Both the position numbers and the translations under genes were made by a program. A stretch of DNA of 64,000 nt from Betaproteobacteria bacterium MOLA814 (GTDB lineage Bacteria; Pseudomonadota; Gammaproteobacteria; Burkholderiales; Burkholderiaceae_C): NCBI GenBank assembly GCA_000496475.1, contig AYMW01000002.1, positions 372,001 through 436,000 of the forward strand. The letters are read 5' to 3'. The notes below the pieces were generated by a model, which was given only the letters and a program-made list of their open reading frames with translations, did not search any database and was not told the origin of the DNA. Below, piece by piece: positions 42,334 to 51,405 of the stretch. Numbering within the stretch: the first letter of the stretch is position 1; the number at the start of each line of letters is the position of its first letter.

Positions 42334-43176
42334 TTATGCGTGCACAGGCTGGAGTGTCACGCTGCCCAACATAATGGGTTTGACCAGTATTTTGTAACTG
42401 TCTAGGTCAAAATCTGACGCTTGTGTAAACACTGGCAGGCTGTCGCTATTTGCCTTTGAGCAGCTGGTGCCCAAATAACACCAGTTGTTGATGCGGTGCT
42501 TTTGCACCCAGGTGCCAGCCACCTCAACCAAGTCAATTGCGCCATCAAATGGCCACTGCTCTACTTGCGAATCTATGAGCGCAGACAAGAGCCTGGCATC
42601 GTGCTGCGCTCTGCTCTCGCGGCCCACACAGACCCCTAAGCACGTTTTAATTTGAAGCCCAAAGCAGCCACGCATGGCGCTTGTCTCAAAACCCAAGGCG
42701 CACAGGCACAACATGTGTTGTCGGGCCAGTTCTTTCAGTTTGGACTGCGCCGCGCGTGGGGAGGAAAACAAACCAAAGAGGCCAGGCGTTGCGCCTAAGT
42801 TGACGGATGAACTGCTGACAAATTCTGGGGTTATGCCCAGCGCTGTTGACTGCAACCGAATGGAGCACAAACTTCGAAGTCTGCGCAGCCGCTGATTGAA
42901 CAATGGATGTTGCGTTTTAATCATGCGCGACTCTAAAAGCAATGCACCAATCTCACCTGCAGTTTGAATAAAGTCAACGCGGCGTGTTTGCGACATCATG
43001 CGCACCTCATCGACCGCACGCAAGTGGCTCATGACCCGGCTGCGAATGTCAACGCTTTTGCCAATGTACAACGGCAAACCACCCTCCCCTCTAAAGGTAT
43101 AGACGCCAGGCGAACGCGGCAAAGCGGCCATATCGGCGGGTGCAATGGCGTGCTGCAATGGAGATGTGGTGGACAT
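42334..43176 (-). CDS. cho: GIY-YIG excinuclease Cho-type nuclease
   Basis: A 280-residue protein with an N-terminal GIY-YIG domain: GVYTFRGEGGLPLYIGKSVDIRSRVMSHL, with catalytic Arg in that helix and Glu in LLLESRMIKTQHPLFNQRLRR. The C-terminal part resembles Cho (UvrC homologue), which makes a second 3' incision in nucleotide excision repair. It carries several Cys in HMLCLCALGFETSAMRGCFGLQIKTCLGVCVGRESRAQHD. No uvr genes are in the window. It is monocistronic, divergent from the YHYH protein. Confidence 0.85.
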   Translation of the reverse strand: MSTTSPLQHAIAPADMAALPRSPGVYTFRGEGGLPLYIGKSVDIRSRVMSHLRAVDEVRMMSQTRRVDFIQTAGEIGALLLESRMIKTQHPLFNQRLRRLRSLCSIRLQSTALGITPEFVSSSSVNLGATPGLFGLFSSPRAAQSKLKELARQHMLCLCALGFETSAMRGCFGLQIKTCLGVCVGRESRAQHDARLLSALIDSQVEQWPFDGAIDLVEVAGTWVQKHRINNWCYLGTSCSKANSDSLPVFTQASDFDLDSYKILVKPIMLGSVTLQPVHA

Positions 43177-43514
43177 GGCTGATAAATGACTGGGTGTCTA
43201 GATAACCGCGCTCAAAAAAAGTGCGCAACGTATGGGGGCCCCAATTGGTCTGGCTTCGAAAGCTTCATCATGTTACGTCCTTGACAATTAGGACGGTATT
43301 TTGTGTGTCTTTTTTGTTGTACGCCTTGCCCCTATCTGCGCAGAGACCAAACTGTGCAGATGACTCATAGGTTAAAAGATAACACCACAATTTTGTGCTG
43401 ACAGATACAGCTGACAGACCGGGCTGAGACGGGCTGAGGCGGGCTTTGAAGAAGTAAAATTCTAGGGCGTTGGGAGTCTAACCTGGCGACATTGAAACAT
43501 AAAGAGGTACCTCC
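43177..43514. other. Divergent gap with a short tandem repeat and an RBS inside a palindrome
   Basis: The 338-nt gap contains a decanucleotide tandem repeat, CGGGCTGAGA-CGGGCTGAGG-CGGGCTTTGA at 43420-43449, about 65 nt before the next start. The Shine-Dalgarno GAGG of the YHYH gene is part of the perfect palindrome GAGGTACCTC (43504-43513). No gene seen. Confidence 0.45.
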
Positions 43515-44621
43515 ATGCCATCACCACTGAACAACTTGCTCATACTGACTGGGGCTGTCTGGTTGAATCTTGCGCACGCGCATACGGTTGGCAATGACCA
43601 TTGCGATGAGGCTTATTTCACCCAAGAGGCCAGCGGCGTTCGCTGCAGTGACCGACATATTACATTTTCGTCGATAGGTCTTCCGGCTAAAGATCACACG
43701 TTGATGCGGGGCATCACGGCGACCAACCAACAGTTTCCAGTGGCACACGACTACCAGTTTAAGATCGCTCGTCAGCCCACAGTTGCGACTCGAAAAATAA
43801 AACCAGACTCTGGCCCAATTGGTGTTGCGGTGAATGGCGTTCCGTTATTTGACCCCACCACGCAAGGCCCAGTTGACCGTGCAACGGGGTTACGTCCCAA
43901 CGCGTTGGCAGCAGGTGAGTTGGATGCATGTGGCGGACATGCAGGTCGTGGCGATGATTACCATTACCACACAGCACCGCTGTGCTTAATTCAACAGTTG
44001 GGGGAAGTGGCCATTGAACAAGAGAAGCGACCCATTGGCTTTGCAATGGACGGCTACCCCATCCATGCTTTGGGCTGGTTTGACAAAGCCAACGCCGTAG
44101 AAAACGAGCTAGACGCTTGCCGCGGCATGGTGGACAGCACAGGGCAGTATTTTTACAACGTTAAAACCACGTCTGACTGGGACATACTTAGTTGTTTTAA
44201 CGGCGAGCCAAGAGGCTTTGCCAAAGACCGGTTTGACATGCGACTCAACAAAAATGGCAAGGAAATAACGGGTTTGCCGCTTCGCATGAGCGTGAGCTCT
44301 TACACAGATCAAGTGGTTGGCAATGACGTTTGTAGGGTGATGCAAGGCACGCTTCAAAAAGAACAGCTGCTGACGACCGATGGGTCAGTGACTGAGCTGA
44401 GAAATGAGGAAGTGACCATTTTCTACTGCAATGCAAACTGCTACGGCAATTTTGAGGAAGCCGATAGACGACCAACGTTTAGAGGCCGCGTTGCGTATTA
44501 CGAGCTAGAGACGTCAGCCTGCCCAGCAGCTGTTGATGTGTCGTCATTCAACACAACGTTTGCATACTTTGGCCCAGCGCAGACTTACAAAGGCAAACAG
44601 TCGACCAAGAAGAAACAATGA
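43515..44621 (+). CDS. Secreted YHYH-domain protein
   Basis: A 368-residue protein with a signal peptide (MPSPLNNLLILTGAVWLNLAHA) and a YHYH motif at residues 149-152 in HAGRGDDYHYHTAPLC, next to a Gly/Asp-rich region; the family-typical GFAMDGYPIHALG follows about 35 residues later. YHYH proteins are secreted and of unknown function, with a possible metal site from the His/Asp residues. Ten or so cysteines suggest disulfides. RBS is GAGG 7 nt before ATG. It converges with the DehI-like gene. Confidence 0.85.
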   Translation: MPSPLNNLLILTGAVWLNLAHAHTVGNDHCDEAYFTQEASGVRCSDRHITFSSIGLPAKDHTLMRGITATNQQFPVAHDYQFKIARQPTVATRKIKPDSGPIGVAVNGVPLFDPTTQGPVDRATGLRPNALAAGELDACGGHAGRGDDYHYHTAPLCLIQQLGEVAIEQEKRPIGFAMDGYPIHALGWFDKANAVENELDACRGMVDSTGQYFYNVKTTSDWDILSCFNGEPRGFAKDRFDMRLNKNGKEITGLPLRMSVSSYTDQVVGNDVCRVMQGTLQKEQLLTTDGSVTELRNEEVTIFYCNANCYGNFEEADRRPTFRGRVAYYELETSACPAAVDVSSFNTTFAYFGPAQTYKGKQSTKKKQ

Positions 44622-44680
44622 CCTTCCAGTTGTGCTGCGCGTGTGACCTGCCACGCATGCACGCATTAAGCTGAACCAGC

Positions 44681-45556
44681 CTAGACCGCTGCCAGTTGTG
44701 CGCGTAAAAAAGCCACATTGACCACCAAGCCCGGTAACAACCACTGGAACAACTTAACGACTTCCAGTACCTCTTGACATGGCGCATCGCGCTTGGCTGC
44801 AGCGACCAAGTCTGCAACAGTCAAACCGCTGGGGTTGGGCAGTGCGCTTGCCAACGCAACGGCCTTGTCGTGAACGACCTTAACAGCAGGCTCGTAGGAC
44901 TCACTTAACGCGGCCTGCCTCAAATCAGCCCACCCCGCGTTGAAACAACTGGGCCAACGGGCGAAAGCGCGGTAGTCCGTGTTGACAAATGGCAGCCCCA
45001 GCGTTGCTCGAATATCGGCATACACAGCCCGCGTAGTAGGGTCTGCGTGGTGTTGCTCAATGAGTATGGGCTTGGCACACCTTGCTACAGGGGAGGTGCG
45101 CAGCGATAGCGCGGCGCCAGTGCCAGTGCCAGTGTTCCAATCCTGCCCCTCCAGCAGCAACCTCGCACGTGTAGCCAGCAGCACATAGGCCATGTTGCCC
45201 GCAGAAAACACCTCGTTGCAAGCCCTTACCTCATCAAGCTCTGCAGGGCTGTAGCCCATGGCCTGCAGGTGGGGTAACACGGATGGCGGCTGCAGCAACT
45301 GCGCTTGAACCTCGGCTACACCACGCAACTCTTTGCATGCATCATCAAAGTCTTGAGAGACAACAACAGGCTCGAACCCTGACCACAACTGTTTATAAAA
45401 ATGTGGGTAATGGGCAAAAGCCATAGCCACGACGCCCATCCAAGGCACACCAAACCCGTCCATGGTCCGTGCATAGACGGCTGATAACGTGTCATCTGCC
45501 GCGTACTCTGGCACAGGTCTGATAGCAGGAATAGGGGTAGGTTTGCTGCGCAACAT
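44681..45556 (-). CDS. DehI-type (group I) 2-haloacid dehalogenase
   Basis: About 291 residues from ATG 45556 (MLRSKPTPIPAI), close to the 296 of DehI. The fold is a pseudo-dimer of two helical repeats, and both are visible: SAVYARTMDGFGVPWMGVVA and RAVYADIRATLGLPFVNTD. Asp194 in the second (VNTDYRAFARWP) matches the DehI catalytic Asp that activates water for inversion of D- and L-2-haloacids. A (CCAGTG)x3 tract at 45117-45134 encodes TGTGTG within it. A hydrolase gene is divergent. The substrate is predicted only from the family. Confidence 0.8.
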   Translation of the reverse strand: MLRSKPTPIPAIRPVPEYAADDTLSAVYARTMDGFGVPWMGVVAMAFAHYPHFYKQLWSGFEPVVVSQDFDDACKELRGVAEVQAQLLQPPSVLPHLQAMGYSPAELDEVRACNEVFSAGNMAYVLLATRARLLLEGQDWNTGTGTGAALSLRTSPVARCAKPILIEQHHADPTTRAVYADIRATLGLPFVNTDYRAFARWPSCFNAGWADLRQAALSESYEPAVKVVHDKAVALASALPNPSGLTVADLVAAAKRDAPCQEVLEVVKLFQWLLPGLVVNVAFLRAQLAAV

Positions 45557-45664
45557 TGTTGGAGTACTCAGGTTGTAACGCGCCAAGATACACAACATAT
45601 GCATCAATTGCTGGCACACACAAAAGTATAGGGGTTGATACCGTCGAGCGTCTACACTGACTGC

Positions 45665-46525
45665 ATGATCAGACCACAAGACCAGTTTATTCACGTGCAG
45701 GGCTTCAAGGTACGGTATTGGACCATGGGCACTGCTGGCTCAGTGGTCGTGCTGATCCACGGCATATCGTGTTCGGTGGCGGAGTGGGCGCACAACATAG
45801 AAGCGCTGTCACTTGAGCACACGGTTTATGCAGTGGACCTGTTGGGCCATGGGCTCAGCGACAAGCCCTCAGACTGGCCTTATAGCGGCGAAGCAAGTGG
45901 CCAGTTTGTGCTCGACTTTATGAGCGCATTGGGTACAGGGCAAGCCCACTTGGTTGGCAACTCAATGGGCGGACTCGTGGCGCTAGAAGCTGCAGCACTG
46001 GCACCACAGCGCGTGTTGTCGCTAACATTAGCGGCACCTGCTGGCCTGGGGAAAAAGACCCTGTTGAACTTCAGGCTGGCCAGCTTGCCAGTCATAGGCG
46101 AGTGGCTAGCCAGGCCCAACCTGGCAAGTATGACCCTGGTATGGCGCATGGCGTTTGTAGACAAGTCACATGTCACGCCAGCCATCATTGCCGACAAAGT
46201 GGCGCTGGCAAAGCTGCCAGGTGCCACAGCCGTGTTTTTAAAAATACTGCGCACTGGCATCTCTTTTAACGGATTTTTGCCAGGACCCATGGCTGTCTTA
46301 CATGACAAAGTGCGACAAATAAAAACACCAGCGTTTGCCATTTGGGGCAAGCAGGATGTCTTTTTGCCCGTAGAGCAATTAGGTGTGCTGAGCAGTCTCA
46401 TGCCTCAAACCGAAACGTGGGTCATAGACGCGTGCGGCCATGTGCCCATGATCGAACACGCCAGCGCATTCAACCAGCGCGTGTTGGCGTTTATCCATGC
46501 CACAGAGAATAGGGCAACTATATGA
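45665..46525 (+). CDS. Alpha/beta hydrolase (MhpC-like)
   Basis: About 286 residues from ATG 45665; the frame is open 10 codons upstream. Core motifs are VVLIHGISCSVAEWAHN, DLLGHGLSDKP, the nucleophile VGNSMGGLVALEAA, Asp in WGKQDVF and His in DACGHVPMIEH. C-C hydrolases of aromatic meta-cleavage and other esterases share this pattern. It is divergent from the dehalogenase, and the acyl-CoA ligase gene follows 151 nt later in the same direction. Confidence 0.85.
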   Translation: MIRPQDQFIHVQGFKVRYWTMGTAGSVVVLIHGISCSVAEWAHNIEALSLEHTVYAVDLLGHGLSDKPSDWPYSGEASGQFVLDFMSALGTGQAHLVGNSMGGLVALEAAALAPQRVLSLTLAAPAGLGKKTLLNFRLASLPVIGEWLARPNLASMTLVWRMAFVDKSHVTPAIIADKVALAKLPGATAVFLKILRTGISFNGFLPGPMAVLHDKVRQIKTPAFAIWGKQDVFLPVEQLGVLSSLMPQTETWVIDACGHVPMIEHASAFNQRVLAFIHATENRATI

Positions 46526-46676
46526 CTGCTGGTGCCACACAGACAGACCACCAACGAGTCTTGTAGGCGCTTGACGTTTGCAACATTGTTGATGAATATG
46601 TGGTTTTGAACTGTATATGGGTCAGGTTGACTTGCCCCACACACCTAGCTGATTTAAACCACACGTAAGGGCTGAC

Positions 46677-48356
46677 ATGACAACTTCAACTCAAGCTTTT
46701 TGGGCTGCACGAGACTTGCTGATACGGCACAGAACCGACTATGAAGCGGCAATACGCGAGTTCACTTGGCCACAACTTGATGCGTTCAATTGGGCCATTG
46801 ATCACTTCGACCAAATGGCAATTGGCAATCACCGCACTGCCCTGCATATTGTTGAAGAAGGTGGCGACGAGTTACAACTCAGCTTTTCTGACATGTCTAT
46901 GCGGTCCTCGCAAGTGGCAAACTTTTTGCATGCACAAGGCGTTCGCAGAGGGGACAAGATACTGATGATTCTTGGCAACGAAGTGGCGCTGTGGGACACC
47001 ATGTTGGGAGCCTTCAAACTGGGCGCTGTGGTGATTCCAGCAACCTCGCTGCTCACCGACACAGACATCGTAGACCGCATGACGCGCGGCGAGGTCAAGC
47101 ACGTGGTGGTGGGTTCAGCTCAAACACACAAATTTGCGTTGGTCACGCAGGCATTCACAAGGTTGTGTGTCGGTGCACCGCATGACGGTTGGATCAACTT
47201 TGATGCCGCTTATAACGCGCCGACTGCATTTACACCACAGGGGATTACGTACGCACAAGACCCCATGCTGCTGTACTTTACATCCGGTACAACCGCACTA
47301 CCCAAGCTGGTGTTGCATACGCAGCAAAGCTACCCAGTTGGGCATTTGTCGAGCATGTATTGGTTGGGTTTAATGCCTGGCGATATGCACTTGAACATCT
47401 CCTCTCCCGGGTGGGCTAAGCATGCGTGGAGTTGTTTCTTTGCGCCTTGGATTGCAGGCGCAGGTATTTTTATTTACAACACAGCCAGATTCAATGCACC
47501 CGCGTTGCTAGAGCAACTAAGCAAGCGTCCTATCACCAGTTTGTGCGCAGCGCCAACAGTTTGGCGCATGTTGATTCAAGAAGATTTGGCCAGCTACCGC
47601 GACAAATTGCAGTTACGCGAAGTCATCGGCGCTGGTGAACCACTCAACCCTGAAATCATCGAACAAATTCAAAACAGTTGGGGCTTAACACTGCGCGATG
47701 GATACGGACAAACCGAGACCTGTGCACAAATTGGCAACTCACCCGGCCAAGCTGTCAAAGCTGGCTCGATGGGAAAGCCATTGCCTGGGTACCAGGTGGC
47801 GCTACTCAATGCCGAGGGCATAGCCTGCGACGAAGGTGAGGTGTGTTTGTCGCTGTCACCCAGACCTGTTGGTTTGATGGTGGGCTACGCTGATAGCCCA
47901 GAAAAAACGGCGGAGGTAATGCGAGACGGCTATTACCACTGCGGCGATGTGGCACAACGCGACAGCGATGGCTACATTACCTTTGTTGGACGTGCTGACG
48001 ATGTATTTAAATCAGCCGGTTACCGCATCAGCCCGTTTGAAGTTGAAAGCGCACTGATTGAGCACCCCAGCGTGGTGGAAGTGGCTGTGATACCCAGCCC
48101 AGACCCAGTACGCAACACCATCCCAAAAGCCTTTGTTATTTTGGCGGCCAACCAACAACCCAGCGAGGCACTCGCGCGCGAGATTTTGACGTTTGCCAAA
48201 GAACGCTTGGCGCCCTACAAGCGCGTACGTCGCATCACGTTTGTGACCGAGCTGCCCAAAACCATCTCAGGAAAAATTAGGCGTGTGCAACTGCGTCAAG
48301 AAGAAGTAGCCCGCCGGCACATTAATGAGTTACAAGTGCACGAATACTTGGAATAA
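46677..48356 (+). CDS. AMP-dependent acyl-CoA ligase (benzoate/medium-chain type)
   Basis: A 559-residue adenylate-forming enzyme. The P-loop is LLYFTSGTTALPKLVLHT, then SSPGWAKHAWSCFFAPW, the A5 motif DGYGQTETC, A7 YHCGDVAQRDSDGYITFVGRADDVFKSAGYRISPFEVES, and the catalytic Lys near the C-terminus in PKTISGKIRRV. Resemblance to benzoate- and medium-chain-acyl-CoA ligases (SSPGWAKHAW) exceeds that to acetyl-CoA synthetase. It activates a carboxylic acid as CoA thioester. Together with the upstream hydrolase and dehalogenase it suggests breakdown of an (halo)acid or ester. Confidence 0.9.
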   Translation: MTTSTQAFWAARDLLIRHRTDYEAAIREFTWPQLDAFNWAIDHFDQMAIGNHRTALHIVEEGGDELQLSFSDMSMRSSQVANFLHAQGVRRGDKILMILGNEVALWDTMLGAFKLGAVVIPATSLLTDTDIVDRMTRGEVKHVVVGSAQTHKFALVTQAFTRLCVGAPHDGWINFDAAYNAPTAFTPQGITYAQDPMLLYFTSGTTALPKLVLHTQQSYPVGHLSSMYWLGLMPGDMHLNISSPGWAKHAWSCFFAPWIAGAGIFIYNTARFNAPALLEQLSKRPITSLCAAPTVWRMLIQEDLASYRDKLQLREVIGAGEPLNPEIIEQIQNSWGLTLRDGYGQTETCAQIGNSPGQAVKAGSMGKPLPGYQVALLNAEGIACDEGEVCLSLSPRPVGLMVGYADSPEKTAEVMRDGYYHCGDVAQRDSDGYITFVGRADDVFKSAGYRISPFEVESALIEHPSVVEVAVIPSPDPVRNTIPKAFVILAANQQPSEALAREILTFAKERLAPYKRVRRITFVTELPKTISGKIRRVQLRQEEVARRHINELQVHEYLE

Positions 48357-48468
48357 TGTGTTGGCAAGCACAAGGCCACAAACACGACTAGGGTAGGCAC
48401 GCATTGACATAGCCTGCGATGAGGTTAATTTCTATACATGCATTGCACTTTCTTGTAAGGAGCTATTT

Positions 48469-48597
48469 ATGCAAAAGAAAATAACCGCAGTGCTCATCGT
48501 GATTGCTGTCGTTGCCCTCGTTGTCTACTGGAGTAACACCGAGACAAGCAGAAACACCCATTTCGATGGTCTTGGCGACACGTGGTTGTCTAGGTAA
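48469..48597 (+). CDS. Small single-TM peptide, 42 residues
   Basis: The ATG follows TAAGGAG by 7 nt, one of the strongest ribosome-binding sites in the window. The translation starts MQKKITAVLIVIAVVALVVYW, one TM helix with a basic N-terminus, then a polar tail SNTETSRNTHFDGLGDTWLSR. It resembles small inner-membrane proteins, though no family is recognised. An 8-bp hairpin begins at its stop codon. It marks the left end of an AT-rich patch. Confidence 0.65.
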   Translation: MQKKITAVLIVIAVVALVVYWSNTETSRNTHFDGLGDTWLSR

Positions 48598-48618
48598 CAG
48601 CTTGTACGCTCAAGCTGT
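48597..48618 (+). terminator. Hairpin at the stop of the 42-codon gene
   Basis: ACAGCTTG-TACGCT-CAAGCTGT is a perfect 8-bp stem with a 6-nt loop that starts on the last base of the stop codon. No U-tract follows, so it may end or stabilise the short transcript. Confidence 0.5.
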
Positions 48619-48721
48619 GGTGACAAGCGGCCACAAATAACATGCAACACAGGTTTCAGAGTCGCTCAATCTATAGTCTAGGGCCTTTGAGACTGCTGTA
48701 GATTAAAAATATTGTTTAAAT

Positions 48722-49266
48722 TTATTCAGCTGACAAAGCGTTGTACTCACTCTCAGAGATCTCAGAGATTTTATACTCCCCGCACCAAATACCGATGTCA
48801 TAATCAACTTTGAAATAATGCTTTTTATTGGTTAAGTTGAAATCGTCAGCAAATGTACATACACCTTGTAAACCAAGGGTTAGTTTCATACCTATGCCAG
48901 CTGAAATTTCATAATTTCCTGACATAAGTTTTGTCTCAAAAAGACCTCCATTTTCAATCTTGCCTATTTCTTTATCATCAACAGCAAGGAGAACGCGTTG
49001 AGCCGCTGTTAGGATCAATTTTGTCCGAACAAAATAAACAGAGACTTCTTTCGCAGACGAACCAGCTTCGACACCTGCTGTGATGTCAACGTTTCCGCTC
49101 TTCCGAGAATCTTCTACATTTGTAGAACCATTAATTACATGCCCATCGTGACCGCCTATATTAGTGGTGGCCTTATCAATTGCAGCACAACCTCCTAAAA
49201 AAAATAAGTTAATAAATAATAAGCTAATATAAATTGACTTTTTATTGGCTTTTAATCCTTTTTCAT
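48722..49266 (-). pseudogene. Lipoprotein gene with a one-base frameshift at the start
   Basis: A long minus-strand frame reads ...SIYISLLFINLFFLGGCAAIDKATTN... with a lipobox LGGC, then about 150 residues to the stop at 48722, but has no ATG. The only ATG (49266) begins ATGAAAAAGG and stops after four codons; adding one A to its A5 run gives M-K-K-G-L-K-A-N-K-K-S-I-Y-I-S joined to the lipobox frame, a perfect lipoprotein signal with Cys27. The gene is either disrupted, phase-variable at the A-run, or affected by a homopolymer error. The mature part has GNVDITAGVEAGSSAKEV and is unknown. The patch is AT-rich, unlike its neighbours. Confidence 0.7.
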
Positions 49267-49327
49267 TTAATTCGTTTCGCTAAAGCCAATACGCTTTTTT
49301 GAAATAGCGATCTTTACACTATAGCAT

Positions 49328-50578
49328 TCAAGCAACATTACCCTGCTCATACATGTCTTGCACATCAGCTTCTGTATAGCCATAAGAAAGTAAGATTTCT
49401 GTGGTGTGTTGTCCTAAATCTGGCGCAGCTCTATCAATCTGGGTAGGAGTGGCTGAAAAGTGAATGGGGCAACCCAATGTCTTCATAGCGCCCAGCGTGG
49501 GGTGATCTACTTCAACCACCATGTCTCTAGCCAATGTCTGTGGATGACTTAACGCTTGACCAATGGTATGAACCGGCCCCGCAGGCACACCTGCTGCATC
49601 AAACACATGCAACCAATAGGCGCAGTCTTTCAGAATCAACTCCGCACCAATCTCTTCGGCCAACACATTCGCATGTTGCATTCTGGCTGTATTTGTATCA
49701 AATCTAGGGTCTTGCAGCCACTGAGGCTGCCCGAGCACACCTACTATTCGCTCCCAGTTGGATTGATTTGCCCCACCAATATTGATCCAACCGTCCAATG
49801 TTTTAAACGCTTGATAAGGGGCACTGAGCAAGTGTGCAGACCCAGTTGGTCCAGGCGACACACCAGTTGCAAAATAACTGGAGGCCTGCCAAAAGGTTTG
49901 ATGTAAAGCGGCCTCCATCAACGAGGTTTCAACCTGCTGACCCTCTCCAGTTTTTAGCTTGTGTGCATAAGCAGCAGACACACCGGTTGCAGCCAAAATG
50001 CCAGCACAAATATCGGCCACGGAATTGCCTGTTTTAACCGGCGCACGGTTGGGTTCTCCGGTGATGGACATCAAACCAGCAAAGCCTTGTGCGATCAAAT
50101 CAAAACCGGGTTTTTCGGCATACGGGCCAGTTCGACCGTAACCAGATATAGCCGTGTATATGAGGCCAGGGTTGACCACTTTTAATGCCTCGTAACCCAA
50201 CCCCATCTTTGCCAACGTGTCGTAGCGGTAGTTCTCAATTAGCACATCAGCACTTTCAACCATGCGCAACAACACAGCTTTTCCAGCGTCTGACTTGAGA
50301 TTAAGTGCCATGCCACGTTTGTTACGGTTCATCACCAAATACGGGGCAGACACGCCGCGAATACGGGGCTCTCGGTAATTGCGCGAATCATCACCTCCTG
50401 GGAGCTTTTCGATCTTGATGACGTCAGCCCCCATGTCGGCGAGCAGCATGCCACACGTTGGCCCCGCCATAATTTGCGCCAATTCCAACACACGCATGCC
50501 TGCCAAAGGTCCGCTGGCTTGGCGTACCGGTGGGGTATGTGCCGTTTCAGCGCTTGTATGGTCGTGTACTGTTTGCAT
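49328..50578 (-). CDS. CaiB/BaiF family (class III) CoA-transferase
   Basis: A 416-residue protein with GPLAGMRVLELAQIMAGPTCGMLLADMGADVIKIE at the start, SGYGRTGPYAEKPGFDLIAQG and, at its start, the conserved Asp region (NSVADICAG), all typical of formyl-/succinyl-CoA transferases. It moves CoA between carboxylic acids without ATP. It is the last gene of the leftward cluster, 26 nt after an enoyl-CoA hydratase, so it likely activates or recycles the CoA ester in the pathway fed by the TRAP transporter. Confidence 0.93.
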   Translation of the reverse strand: MQTVHDHTSAETAHTPPVRQASGPLAGMRVLELAQIMAGPTCGMLLADMGADVIKIEKLPGGDDSRNYREPRIRGVSAPYLVMNRNKRGMALNLKSDAGKAVLLRMVESADVLIENYRYDTLAKMGLGYEALKVVNPGLIYTAISGYGRTGPYAEKPGFDLIAQGFAGLMSITGEPNRAPVKTGNSVADICAGILAATGVSAAYAHKLKTGEGQQVETSLMEAALHQTFWQASSYFATGVSPGPTGSAHLLSAPYQAFKTLDGWINIGGANQSNWERIVGVLGQPQWLQDPRFDTNTARMQHANVLAEEIGAELILKDCAYWLHVFDAAGVPAGPVHTIGQALSHPQTLARDMVVEVDHPTLGAMKTLGCPIHFSATPTQIDRAAPDLGQHTTEILLSYGYTEADVQDMYEQGNVA

Positions 50579-50604
50579 TGTTCAAGCTTTACAAGGGTTG
50601 ACTA

Positions 50605-51405
50605 TCAATGTCCGCGCCAAATAGGTGCGCGCTTTTCGACAAAAGCGGTGACACCCTCATGAAAGTCATCACTGGTGTAACAACGCACCACCAAATCATC
50701 ACCATCGGGTAGGCTGTGGTTGATTAAACGTTGTAAACCCTGCTTCATCGCGGCTTGTGTAACAGGGGCTAGCTGACCCAATCTTTCAGATAAAGATCCA
50801 GCGGCGTCATCCAATTGATCGGCATCACACACAGCCTCTAAATAACCACAAGCCAACGCCTCATCAGCTTCCACGAATTGCGCAGAAAGCAACATACGCT
50901 TAACACGCTGTGAACCAAATGCTCGCTCCAAGCGAGCCAAGTTGTGCATAGACAAACAGTTGCCTAAGGTTTTTGCAATCGGAACACCCAAGCGAGCTCC
51001 CGACAGTGCGATTCTAAAGTCACAGGCCGTTGCAATAGCCAGGCCACCACCAACAGCCCAGCCCTCTATGACCGCAACCGTAGGCATAGGCAAGGCCTCT
51101 AACAACCCCACCACATGGTTGATGCGTGCTTCGTAATCTAGTGCATCTTGACCTGTACTGAAGGCTTTAAATTGCTCAATATCGGTACCGGCAACAAACG
51201 CTTGACCACCTGCGCCTCTAAACTGGACCACCCTGACGTTGACGTCTTTCGCCAACGACTCACATATCCATGCCAATGACTCGTACATCTCCCATGTCAT
51301 GGCATTGCGCGCATGTGCTCTGTCAAAAACAACGTGGGCAATGTTGCCAACCATGCGCATGGTCACCAAACCACGCGCGTTCGTGTTGTCAGCCACAGCC
51401 ATCAC
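50605..51405 (-). CDS. Enoyl-CoA hydratase/isomerase family protein
   Basis: A 266-residue crotonase-fold protein. The oxyanion segments are RGAGGQAFVAGTDIEQFKAF and EGWAVGGGLAIATACDFRIA, with LPMPTVAVIEG before them. The catalytic Glu positions of true hydratases are not both clear (GVPIAKTLGN here), so the exact reaction is open: hydration, isomerisation or lyase. The start overlaps the DctM stop by 4 nt, so it is part of the TRAP operon and acts on a CoA ester of the imported acid or its product. Confidence 0.9.
   Translation of the reverse strand: MMAVADNTNARGLVTMRMVGNIAHVVFDRAHARNAMTWEMYESLAWICESLAKDVNVRVVQFRGAGGQAFVAGTDIEQFKAFSTGQDALDYEARINHVVGLLEALPMPTVAVIEGWAVGGGLAIATACDFRIALSGARLGVPIAKTLGNCLSMHNLARLERAFGSQRVKRMLLSAQFVEADEALACGYLEAVCDADQLDDAAGSLSERLGQLAPVTQAAMKQGLQRLINHSLPDGDDLVVRCYTSDDFHEGVTAFVEKRAPIWRGH

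Noticed and set aside
43504-43513. GAGGTACCTC as an operator
   Set aside because: It contains the Shine-Dalgarno of the YHYH gene; a loop-less 10-bp palindrome can arise by chance.
45117-45134. (CCAGTG)x3 as a regulatory repeat
   Set aside because: It is inside the dehalogenase coding frame and simply encodes Thr-Gly repeats.
49018-49018. TTG at 49018 as the start of the AT-rich gene
   Set aside because: It would remove the lipoprotein signal that reads on upstream in the same frame, and there is no ribosome-binding site.
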